Origin: an uncultured Chlamydiae bacterium
Lineage (GTDB): Bacteria; Chlamydiota; Chlamydiia; Chlamydiales; Rhabdochlamydiaceae
Length of the DNA: 12,449 nt
Reading direction: 5' to 3'
Assembly (NCBI GenBank): GCA_903867585.1
Contig: CAIPRZ010000098.1
Coordinates: 1-12,449 of the forward strand
The number at the start of each line of letters is the position of its first letter. Position 1 is the first letter of the stretch. The notes below the pieces were generated by a model. It was not told the DNA's origin. It worked only from the letters and a program-made list of their open reading frames with translations, and did not search any database. Positions 1 through 8,000 of the stretch are shown here, one piece after another. A program made the translations under genes and the position numbers.

Positions 1-1298
1 CTTCTGCAGCTTCTTCAGGATCGTCTCCTCTTGCAGGGAGAGTCTTACCTGGCGGAGGAGGTGCCGCAAGTTCTTTAAGTGTCTCTCTATCCGGTGCGGG
101 TTCAGCATCAGTAAGTGCTCCATCACCATTCACTTTTCATGTTGAAAAACATCGCATAGAAACTCAACTATTAAAAGGACGTTATTACCCAAAATATCTT
201 TATGATGAATATAGAGCTAATTTAATAGCAGATGGTGGTGTTACTGAGGACCAAATGGATAATGCAGTTCAAGCAGCGCTAATCGGGTCGGCAGTTCCTA
301 ATTTGACTGTTGATCAAAATGATTTTGAAGCAGTGATTGATGGAGGCTTTAAAGGGATCGAAAATCCAGGTAGCAATTGCTTTATGAATGCCTCTATTAC
401 GGGATTATTTTCCCAAGAACCCATTTATCGATATATTTTTAACGCTCTTCGAAGTATTTCGTACTCTGATAATGACTCTAATCCTAGCATTGAAGGATTG
501 GCCCGTCCCCCTCCTACTGAGGAATTAAATGAAAACTATAATTTATGGGATATTTCGACTTCTCAAAGGGTAAATCAGGTTTTTACAAGTCTAAAAGTCA
601 ATCAAGCTGCAAGATGTGCTCAAGAAATCTTATCCAAATGGCATGATGATAGAGAGTCTCTAAATCAAAAAGAATCACAACTTTTAAGGATTTGTCTTAT
701 TAAATTATGTAATAATAAGCCCATTGGACAAAACATTCCAAATATTACCCCAGATCAAGGTCTCAGTATCAATTGTTCTAGGCAGGAATCAGCTGATGAA
801 TTTTTAAATAGTTTATTCGATGGGTTAAAAGCATTAGCACCGACTATAGAACCTAAAATTAAAACTTTGCTTCCAGAGGATGAAGAAGATCATCGCCCCT
901 CTACATTGCTTACAATTGAAAATAATGCTGGACATGTAATAATTTCTAATACTGCTGAAGTAATGGCTTGTATTACAGTTGAAAGTCCTCCCATTTTAAT
1001 TTTTTCTCAAAATTCAGGAGTTGAGCAAATTAACTATGATGAGTTTAATTCATCCATGAGAGCTAAAAATTATCAAATTGATGCACTTGTAATCCGTAAA
1101 GCTTTAAATCAAGCAGGCGGCCATTTTTTAACCTATAAAAGAGTTAAAGAAGGGGATCAAGATAAATGGCTATGCTATGATGATTATGCAGAGCCTACTG
1201 TTTCAGGGATTGGTCATGATGCTATTCGAGATGTCTTACAAGGCCAATTTAGCTACCTTACACCCGTTGAGCTTGTTTATACAAAAATTCAACCTTAA
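1..1298 (+). CDS. USP-type (peptidase C19) deubiquitinase, 5' end outside the window
   Basis: This is a probable ubiquitin-specific cysteine protease, likely an effector delivered into a eukaryotic host, since bacteria lack ubiquitin. The frame is open from the first full codon at 3, giving 431 visible residues. The first ~45 are Ser/Gly/Ala-rich and look disordered. A folded-looking segment then leads into the Cys box GIENPGSNCFMNAS (Cys codon 378-380). A QQ-box-like motif, SRQESADEFLNSLFD, follows (visible residues 259-273). The His box is GGHFLTYKRV (His codon 1122-1124), and WLCYDD supplies the third catalytic residue (first Asp, codon 1179-1181). All three catalytic positions are therefore present in the right order. 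No CxxC zinc-finger pairs are seen, so the domain is compact. An ATG at 255 with GAGGA four bases upstream could give a shorter internal product. I prefer the longer protein because the upstream 84 codons are stop-free and protein-like. The USP assignment is strong; delivery into the host is inferred. Confidence 0.85.
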   Translation, partial: SAASSGSSPLAGRVLPGGGGAASSLSVSLSGAGSASVSAPSPFTFHVEKHRIETQLLKGRYYPKYLYDEYRANLIADGGVTEDQMDNAVQAALIGSAVPNLTVDQNDFEAVIDGGFKGIENPGSNCFMNASITGLFSQEPIYRYIFNALRSISYSDNDSNPSIEGLARPPPTEELNENYNLWDISTSQRVNQVFTSLKVNQAARCAQEILSKWHDDRESLNQKESQLLRICLIKLCNNKPIGQNIPNITPDQGLSINCSRQESADEFLNSLFDGLKALAPTIEPKIKTLLPEDEEDHRPSTLLTIENNAGHVIISNTAEVMACITVESPPILIFSQNSGVEQINYDEFNSSMRAKNYQIDALVIRKALNQAGGHFLTYKRVKEGDQDKWLCYDDYAEPTVSGIGHDAIRDVLQGQFSYLTPVELVYTKIQP

Positions 1299-1319
1299 CT
1301 TTTATATTAAAAAAATAGA

Positions 1320-1355
1320 CAAACTCTTTAAGATTTAGCCTTTAACAAGAGTTTG
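1320..1355 (+). promoter_or_regulatory. Inverted repeat in the leader of the HD-domain gene
   Basis: A perfect 9-bp inverted repeat, CAAACTCTT (1320-1328) and AAGAGTTTG (1347-1355), has an 18-base loop and ends five bases before the ATG at 1361. The right arm contains AAGAG, the best Shine-Dalgarno candidate, so a folded leader could limit initiation. Only three of nine pairs are G-C and the loop is long, so it would be weak. No T-run follows, which argues against an intrinsic terminator for the gene upstream. It could also be a protein-binding operator. Confidence 0.35.
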
Positions 1356-1360
1356 AGCTT

Positions 1361-2449
1361 ATGAAGATTGCATCGCTGTTATCTATTTTTTTTATTTCCT
1401 TATCAGCTGAAATTGTAGTGAATTTACCTTATGGGGCATGCACTATTGAGGATCCTATTGTGGAATCCATCATTCTATCCCCTCCTTATCAAAGACTTCA
1501 CGGCATTAATCAATATGGGATCAGCTTTTTTAATCATGTAAAAGATGATTATAAAAGATTTGATCACTGTGTGGGAGTCTATTGGTTATTAAAAAAAGCA
1601 GACGCTCCCTATCTAGAACAGGTCTCTGGCCTTTTACATGACGCCTCCCATACGGCTTTTTCCCATTTTGGAGATTATTTTTTTTCATCCCATGGGCAAG
1701 ACTCTTGGCAAGATATCCATCACAATGAATTTTTAGAAAAAATTGGACTTAAAGAGCTCATTGAAAAAAATGGCCTTAAACTTCATGAGATCTACCATAA
1801 AAACAAGCATTTTACAGCTCTTGATAAGCCCCTTCCAGATCTGTGTGCTGATAGGTTGGAATATAATCTTCAAGGAGCCTATAAACATGGTCTAATAACC
1901 CATGAAGAGCTTTTAGCTTTATTTGAAGATGTAAAATATCAAGATAGCGTTTGGTCATTCTCTAAGATTGAACTTGCCCAAAAGCTTTCTTTAAGCTCTA
2001 TTTTCATGATGGAAAATATCTGGAGCTGCCCGACATCCCATCTTTCCAATCTTGTGTTATGTAAAATCGTTGCTGAAGCTGTCAGTAAAAACATCTTAAA
2101 TCTAGATATGGTCATGTTTCAAAAAGATGAGGATATTTGGCAGACTCTTTTAAGTACTGATGACGCCTATATCCAAAAAGGAATAAACCTCCTTTCAAAA
2201 CTCAAAGACTATGTCATAGATGGCAAAAGATATAGCTATAGCTATAAATGTAGAGCGATCGATCCTTATATAAGAACTGATGAGGGATTGAAAAGACTAA
2301 CTGATGTAAGTAACTCTTATAAAGAAGCCTTCCAGAAAGCTCAATTAAAAGCCTCGACAGGCTTTTTCTTTGATATATGTGATGAAGCTTTAGGAGATTA
2401 CAGCCCTTATTTAAGTGATCTTCAAGATTTAGAAATAAGAGCTCAATAA
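1361..2449 (+). CDS. SAMHD1/dGTPase-like HD-domain phosphohydrolase with an apparent signal peptide
   Basis: A 362-residue HD-superfamily protein. The metal-binding set is visible: RFDH (His69), LLHD (His93-Asp94) and LCADRLEY (Asp164). The accessory histidines of the SAMHD1/dGTPase branch are also there (His97 and His102 in HDASHTAFSH, and IHH at 120-121). The N-terminal family pattern DPIVESIILSPPYQRL (31-46) matches the segment that begins these domains in SAMHD1. Family members hydrolyse dNTPs or related nucleotides; the substrate here is unknown. Residues 1-16 have a Lys followed by a hydrophobic run ending SLSA, resembling a Sec signal peptide. This is unusual, because the family is normally cytoplasmic. 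An in-frame TAA at 1343 and no other good start fix the ATG at 1361. The gene sits 62 bases after the USP gene and 63 before the FUSC-like gene on the same strand. The fold is confident; substrate and location are not. Confidence 0.8.
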   Translation: MKIASLLSIFFISLSAEIVVNLPYGACTIEDPIVESIILSPPYQRLHGINQYGISFFNHVKDDYKRFDHCVGVYWLLKKADAPYLEQVSGLLHDASHTAFSHFGDYFFSSHGQDSWQDIHHNEFLEKIGLKELIEKNGLKLHEIYHKNKHFTALDKPLPDLCADRLEYNLQGAYKHGLITHEELLALFEDVKYQDSVWSFSKIELAQKLSLSSIFMMENIWSCPTSHLSNLVLCKIVAEAVSKNILNLDMVMFQKDEDIWQTLLSTDDAYIQKGINLLSKLKDYVIDGKRYSYSYKCRAIDPYIRTDEGLKRLTDVSNSYKEAFQKAQLKASTGFFFDICDEALGDYSPYLSDLQDLEIRAQ

Positions 2450-2472
2450 ATAAAATAGATTTTTTATATTCG

Positions 2473-2509
2473 AGCCTCTAGTTTGACAAGAAGGGTTAAA
2501 CTAGAGGCT
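2473..2509 (+). promoter_or_regulatory. 12-bp inverted repeat that buries the Shine-Dalgarno of the FUSC-like gene
   Basis: AGCCTCTAGTTT (2473-2484) and AAACTAGAGGCT (2498-2509) are exact reverse complements around a 13-base loop. The right arm contains GAGG (2504-2507), the Shine-Dalgarno for the ATG at 2513, and the left arm contains the complementary CCTC (2475-2478). A transcript with this fold would have its ribosome site closed. No T-run follows on either strand, so it is unlikely to be a terminator. Possible roles are a thermosensor, a ligand- or protein-controlled leader, or a DNA operator. The repeat is seen directly; its function is inferred. Confidence 0.6.
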
Positions 2510-2512
2510 GTC

Positions 2513-3505
2513 ATGGAAAAAACAGATTATAAAGGGTTTTTTATAGAAGCTCTTAAAATCTTTACCTTCTGTGTGGCTCTGATGGTAGCTTTTGCCCTTA
2601 AAGGCTCTTCGACTAAAGAACTACTGCTGCTTTTAAACATGGCTGTAATGTCCTCATCAGCTACTTTTTCAACTAAAGATGAACCGCTAACGATCTATTT
2701 GAAAGCGGCAGTTTCAATTGCTTTTTTCTCCCTACTTGGTGGAGTTATCGGTTTTTATTTTGGAATCCTTGCAAAATTGCTTATAGTTATTTTTGCAGCA
2801 ATAGCTCATCTTGTTCCAAAACGGACCTTTGATTTTAAGATTTTAATAAATAGCTGCTTTGTATTTTTAATCTTTTCAAGTGTCCCTTTTGATTTAAAAG
2901 ATGCTATTAGTTTTTCCTCCGATGCGGCTCTGTTTATTATGGCTTTTTGCCTGTTTCACCTCTTTTTTACTAAATTATCGAATCAAAATGAAACCTTATT
3001 AGATAATAAAGAGCATGAGATTTTAAAAAAAAATGCCGGTGTTGCTGTAGGGGCACTAAGTCTTTGCTGGATAATTGTTTTCTTTTTAAAAGTGCGCTAC
3101 AATTACAATTACCTTTACTGGATACCGCTTACAACCCTTCTTGTTCTTCAAGGCAGTGCCTCTAAAATAATAAAAACAAGCTTAAAAAGGATTTTTTTAA
3201 GTACTATTGCAGCCATTAGTTCAATTTATTTATTTAGCTATATTCTACCCAATATTTTCGCTCTTAATATCTTTGTTTTATTTATTATTTTATTTTGTAT
3301 GTTCTTTTTTAGATATTCGGAGAATAAAAGAACCCTATTTATAGAAATTTATGTTTTAGGACTGACCTTCTTACTTGGAAAACAACAAGGGCCTGTTGTT
3401 TTTGAACGGATTTTATTTACCTCCATCGGAGCCTTTGTAGCCATCATTGCCACTTTAGTATTTGATAGATTTATTTATAAAAATAACCTTTCAACTCCCT
3501 CATAA
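2513..3505 (+). CDS. FUSC-like integral membrane protein (aromatic acid exporter/YccS-related)
   Basis: A 330-residue, very hydrophobic protein with roughly ten to twelve membrane segments and a short charged stretch near 155-175 that splits it into two halves. The second half has the FUSC-type signature: YWIPLTTLLVLQ (202-213), then a basic loop KIIKTSLKRI and a further hydrophobic helix, with a similar helix again at 299-317. FUSC proteins such as YccS and AaeB are envelope proteins linked to export of aromatic acids or fusaric acid; the substrate here cannot be told. This is shorter than the ~650-700 residues of the full family and lacks the large cytoplasmic domain. A TTG at 2483 in the same frame would add ten residues. 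I chose ATG 2513 because AGAGG lies five bases upstream and the TTG falls inside the leader hairpin. The family call is moderate; membrane location is near certain. Confidence 0.65.
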   Translation: MEKTDYKGFFIEALKIFTFCVALMVAFALKGSSTKELLLLLNMAVMSSSATFSTKDEPLTIYLKAAVSIAFFSLLGGVIGFYFGILAKLLIVIFAAIAHLVPKRTFDFKILINSCFVFLIFSSVPFDLKDAISFSSDAALFIMAFCLFHLFFTKLSNQNETLLDNKEHEILKKNAGVAVGALSLCWIIVFFLKVRYNYNYLYWIPLTTLLVLQGSASKIIKTSLKRIFLSTIAAISSIYLFSYILPNIFALNIFVLFIILFCMFFFRYSENKRTLFIEIYVLGLTFLLGKQQGPVVFERILFTSIGAFVAIIATLVFDRFIYKNNLSTPS

Positions 3506-3546
3506 TAGCCAAATGATCCTGTTGCATTAGAATAGGGATAAAGATT

Positions 3547-3588
3547 ATGAAAAACATAAGAGAAACTAGGATTAATTTTGCGATATAG
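3547..3588 (+). other. 13-residue upstream frame overlapping the cyclase start (leader peptide or displaced N-terminus)
   Basis: An ATG at 3547 has AGGGA eight bases upstream and reads MKNIRETRINFAI before a TAG at 3586-3588. It overlaps the cyclase's TTG start (3578) by 11 bases. The peptide is basic and would read smoothly into the cyclase N-terminus after a +1 shift at base 3580 (…RINF then RYRTKIYF…). It may be a coupled leader peptide, the true N-terminus reached by frameshifting, or a one-base sequence error or mutation. I cannot decide between these. Confidence 0.35.
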
Positions 3589-5014
3589 AACCAAGATTTA
3601 CTTTAGCTTTTTAGCGGTATCGACATTGAGCGTCTTTGGAGGCTTAGGGTTTTTATATTTTAAATCCTCAGAATCCCTAAGATCGAGCCTAAATGCTAAA
3701 GTCATAGCTGTAGCTGCAACAGCAGCAGCTTTAATCAATGTTGATGATGTCAAAGACTTAAGTGTAAGTTTAGATTCAAATAGCCCCGCTTTTCATAAAC
3801 TACAAAAACAGCTCCTTATTGCTCGCGATAATAATAGACGGGGCGACCTGTTTGTTAAATATATCTACCTATTGAAACCAGAAAAACCTGAAGCGCGAGA
3901 TATTATTTTTCTTATTGAAGCCCAAAATGCAGTTAATCCTGGTCAAAAAGATGAACAGCAAGATCAAAGCCAAATCGGTGAGCATTTAAATGAATTTTAT
4001 TCTCCTAAACACTTCATTAAAGACAAATTTGGGGTTTGGATGTCAGGTTTTGCTCCGATTGTTGATGAAAAAGGAGATTATGTAGCCACCCTTGGGGTTG
4101 ATATTTCCGCAACAAGTGTTAATAAATCGCTGCATAAAATCATAGGCTATGCCATGGCAGGATTGGCTATGTCGTTGATTGTGGCTTATGCACTTGCTTA
4201 TTATTTAGCTCATAAAATGACGGATGCTCTCGATGAGGTAAGCCTTTGTTTAGATCAGGTGGCCTCTGGGAATTATAATGCTACCATTAACATAGAATCT
4301 GATGACGAATTTGGAACCCTTGCTAAAAGCATGAATCATATGATTCGGGGTTTAAAAGAGCGTAAAGCCTTAAAATCAAGTTTTTCACGCTATGTATCTA
4401 CCTACGTGATGGATCAAATTTTAAACGACCAAACCCCGATGAATCTTTCTGGTGAAAGAAAAAAAATCACCGTTTTATTTTCAGACATTAGACAATTTAC
4501 CCAGATTTCAGAAAATATGACCCCAGAAAGCGTGGTCGCTTTATTAAATGAATATTTTGATGTGATGCTCAAAGTTATTTTTAAGCATCAAGGAACTGTA
4601 GATAAATTTATGGGTGATGGCATTATGGCTGAATTTGGAGCCCCTCTATCAGATAATGAACAAGAGATCCATGCAGTTCGCTGTGGCCTTGAGATGCTTG
4701 AAGAGTTAAAAAAATTAAATGATCATTTTTTAAGTCAGGATAGACCGACCTTTAATATCGGTATTGGAATCCATACAGGTTATGCTATTATGGGTAATAT
4801 TGGAACAGAAACGCGTATGGAATATACAGCGATTGGAGATTGTGTAAACGTGGCTTCAAGACTTGAGCAGGCAACAAAAACCTATAACTTCCCCCTTCTT
4901 ATCTCTGAAGATACTTATAACGCTTTAAATAATCAGTTCCCTGGCCAATTTATAGGCTCGATACCATTACCTGGAAGATCACGAGAAATTAATGTTTATG
5001 CCATTACTGTCTAA
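3578..5014 (+). CDS. Membrane-bound class III (IIIb-like) adenylate cyclase with HAMP domain
   Basis: A 478-residue sensor cyclase predicted to make cAMP from ATP. The order is: transmembrane helix 7-29; extracytoplasmic sensor ~30-185, of Cache-like size and ending with GDYVATLGVDIS; second helix ~188-210; HAMP linker ~210-262; cyclase domain ~292-470. Metal aspartates are Asp303 (VLFSDIRQFT) and Asp347 (FMGDG). Lys343 is the ATP-selecting lysine. Asn424 and Arg428 (NVASR) are the transition-state residues. At the other purine-selecting position the Asp of class IIIa is Thr417 (EYTAIGD), the hallmark of class IIIb, some members of which respond to bicarbonate. All catalytic residues are intact. 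The TTG start has AGGA six bases upstream, and an in-frame TAA at 3557 rules out a longer frame, but see the short frame at 3547. The last 23 bases overlap the AsmA-like gene, suggesting coupled translation. The input signal is unknown. Confidence 0.88.
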   Translation: MRYRTKIYFSFLAVSTLSVFGGLGFLYFKSSESLRSSLNAKVIAVAATAAALINVDDVKDLSVSLDSNSPAFHKLQKQLLIARDNNRRGDLFVKYIYLLKPEKPEARDIIFLIEAQNAVNPGQKDEQQDQSQIGEHLNEFYSPKHFIKDKFGVWMSGFAPIVDEKGDYVATLGVDISATSVNKSLHKIIGYAMAGLAMSLIVAYALAYYLAHKMTDALDEVSLCLDQVASGNYNATINIESDDEFGTLAKSMNHMIRGLKERKALKSSFSRYVSTYVMDQILNDQTPMNLSGERKKITVLFSDIRQFTQISENMTPESVVALLNEYFDVMLKVIFKHQGTVDKFMGDGIMAEFGAPLSDNEQEIHAVRCGLEMLEELKKLNDHFLSQDRPTFNIGIGIHTGYAIMGNIGTETRMEYTAIGDCVNVASRLEQATKTYNFPLLISEDTYNALNNQFPGQFIGSIPLPGRSREINVYAITV

Positions 5015-8000
5015 AAAAACGTTTTCTCTTCTTGTTTTTTCTGCCCTTGTGGCAGCTGGCCCCAAGCTTATTTCGACCAGAGTCGGTAATAGAATCACAT
5101 CTCAGTTGATTCATGAATTATTTTCTGTAAAATGTGATTTGTGTTTTGAGCTTTACTGGTTCAAACCCCTTATTATTCAGGACATGACACTTGTTTTTTC
5201 TGAAGGGGTGTTTAAAGCGCAAAATACAAAGATCGATCATCTCTGTAAAATGTTTTTGACCCTCGATCCTGCTAGTATCTATGTCGATGCATTTGATCTT
5301 GAATGGCAAAAAAGGGAGTCTACCCCTATTTTAAAAGCGGGATTAAATCCCTTAATTTTATCTATGGCTTTTCCTTTAAACGCAGATATTGTTTTTGAAA
5401 ATGGTAAGATTAAACAGAGCCTATCTCAAGAGGCTCTAAGTGGAGTCAAAGGGTATATTTATTACAAAGACAAACAACCTATAGATTTTCATATTGAGGG
5501 AAGATCCGGTGAAACAGGTTTTATTGATTTAAAAGGACATTTAGACTTTTTATCTCAATCAGCCTCAATAGATTTAATTGGAAAAGATTGTCCCAAAAAG
5601 GCTCTACCCCCCTTTTTCTTAAGCCCTTATTTAGGTGATCACCTTTGTTTTGATCTCCATTATCAAGGGGGACTTAGTAAAGGCCAAACCACTTACAGTC
5701 TAAGCTCTCAAGAATTGAGAGCTTCTGGGTCTTTATTCAATTATGGAAAAATTTTAGAAATCGATAAAATAAATACTATTTTATTCGAGCCCGATCAATC
5801 CTTCAATTACTGTTCCCTCTCCCTTCAAAAACCCGCCTTAGAAATCTCTGTAAATAATGGGATTTTTAATCTCGACTCTTTCTTTGATGTTCATGATTTA
5901 AATGTTACCTATGCCCTTCAAGCCACCCCTGTTTCGATGGACTCCAAAGATTTAGGTCCCCTAACTCTAAGAGGTCTTGTTTATCAAAAAGAGAAGACCC
6001 TAAATCTTTCAACCACTCTAAATCTGGATGAAAAAGAAAAGATTTCACTAGAAGGCCACCTAGAACTTAGTAATAAACCACAAGGAATGCTCACTATTCT
6101 AGCAAAAGAGCTCCCTGAAGTTTTAGATAGTAGCCAAGCTCTATTAAATTTAGGGAAAAACCTCTCTTTTTTAGGACAGTTTACGTTAAAAGAATCGGTT
6201 ATTAGTGGAAGCATCGAAGCTAGCTCTGATTCACTAAAAAATCTAAAAACTCATTTAGAATTCCAAAAAAACACCCTTACAGTAAAAAATTTCAGCTCTT
6301 TTATTAATGACCCTAAAGGCTCTTTTGATCTTTTAATTCCAAGCCTTGAGTTTAACATTAACAAAAGTTGGGAACCTAAAGGAGAGCTTGAGTTAAATAT
6401 AGCCTCATTAAATAAAATAGATTCTCATCATTTTCCTCTGTGTTTAAAAAGCACCTTCAATTCTTGGGATGACATTTTAAACCAGGTAAATTCCCCTTAC
6501 TTTTCTATTGGTGGAATAGCGGCCTTGAATGTAAAAAATAGACAATTTTTTTGTAAAAATAGATGGATCGGAAATTTTACAATCCCCCTTATCGACACAA
6601 AACTAAAAACTTTAACAAGTACCATATCTGGTTCTTGCTCTATTGAACAAGGCTCAGGGCAAGATCATATTTGGGCAAGCTTAAAAGCAGAACCGATTGC
6701 TATTGATAATGAAAACACTATAAGCTGTAAAAATCTAGAAGCTAAATGGGATTACAGTCCAACAAGTAAGAAATCAACGCTTTGTCTTGTTGGGTTTTTC
6801 CTTAAAAATGACAATCCGCTTGGATCAATAGATGGTAAACTTGAAACTTCGGATCAACAGATTATTGATGGCTATCTTAAAGCTTTCAATCCTCCGCTTG
6901 AATCTATGGGGCTATTTAATGATGAAATTAAAAAAGCCGCTGGATTTTTTGGGAAAAATTTAAACCTCGAATTTAAGGCAAAAAATTGTCCTCAAGGCTT
7001 AATTTATGATCTTGATATCCAATCTGAAAATACAAAAATTAAAGCCTTATTTGAGCATCATGAAGGATGGAGTTTAAAAGAGCCCTTACAAGCCTCTATT
7101 CATTTAAAAAATTTAGACTTCCCTTTTTATCATCTAAAACTCCCTTTTAGCTTGAAAAAACCGTGTGATGTATATTTAAATATCACATCCTGCCATGTCC
7201 CAAACTGGCCCATCTCTTTTAAAGATCTTGCCTTTGAAGGTCATGTAAATCTATCTAATGTCGCTCTTGTTCAAGATAAAAAAAACCTTCAATTGGATGC
7301 GTTTTCTACGACTCTTATTAAAAAAAGCGATGAAAATAGTTTCTGTTTACAGTCTGAAGGAGACCTTTATTCCTCCTATCAGAAAACAACAACTTCTGGG
7401 GATTTTATATCCAAAATCCAAATAAGCCAGATTACTGGGGATTTGAATGCGCTTGATTTTAAAAAGATTAAAATCAACACCTCAATTAAACTTAATCAAT
7501 TTCCAACCCTGTTTTTCGATTTTTTTAGTAATTCAAAAAATCTCCCTTTTAGTTCATCCCTTGGCGATGTATTAAATGCCAATTTAACAATGTCTCATAA
7601 CAACCACGATGGTTTTATCGATTTAGAGGTTCTTGGCAAAGAGACTTTATTCAAGGTAAAAGCACAAAAAAAAGGGGCTCATTATAAACTTACAGAAGAT
7701 TTAGTGCTAAAAACCCGAATTTCTAAGGAATTATCTCAAGATCTATTCTTGACTAAACCCTTAGGTATAAAACAATTTAGCTCCTCTTTTCCCATAGTTT
7801 TCAAAGTAAAAGCAGATCACAATGAATTTACTCTTTTCCCGTTTGAAACTAAAAACCTTAAGATTTCTGAAGCCGTTTTAGAAAGTGGTAAAATCCTTCT
7901 AGATACTGACCACATTTTACCTCAAGCTTTAAGCTTATTAAAAACAAAAGCTACTTCTAAAAATCTATCGGTGTGGTTTCAGCCTATCCGTTTCCAGATC

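Noticed and set aside
2226..2250. Short TATAGC tandem repeat in the HD gene (encoding YSYSY)
   Set aside because: Only about three copies, in frame and within a normal coding region; no sign of a variable repeat.
2473..2509. The 12-bp inverted repeat read as a terminator for the HD gene
   Set aside because: No T-run follows the stem on either strand, and the right arm holds the next gene's ribosome site.
5118..6214. Open frames on the - strand inside the AsmA-like gene (5118-5309 and 5984-6214)
   Set aside because: No recognisable domain or ribosome site, and they lie wholly within a well-supported long gene; they are shadows.
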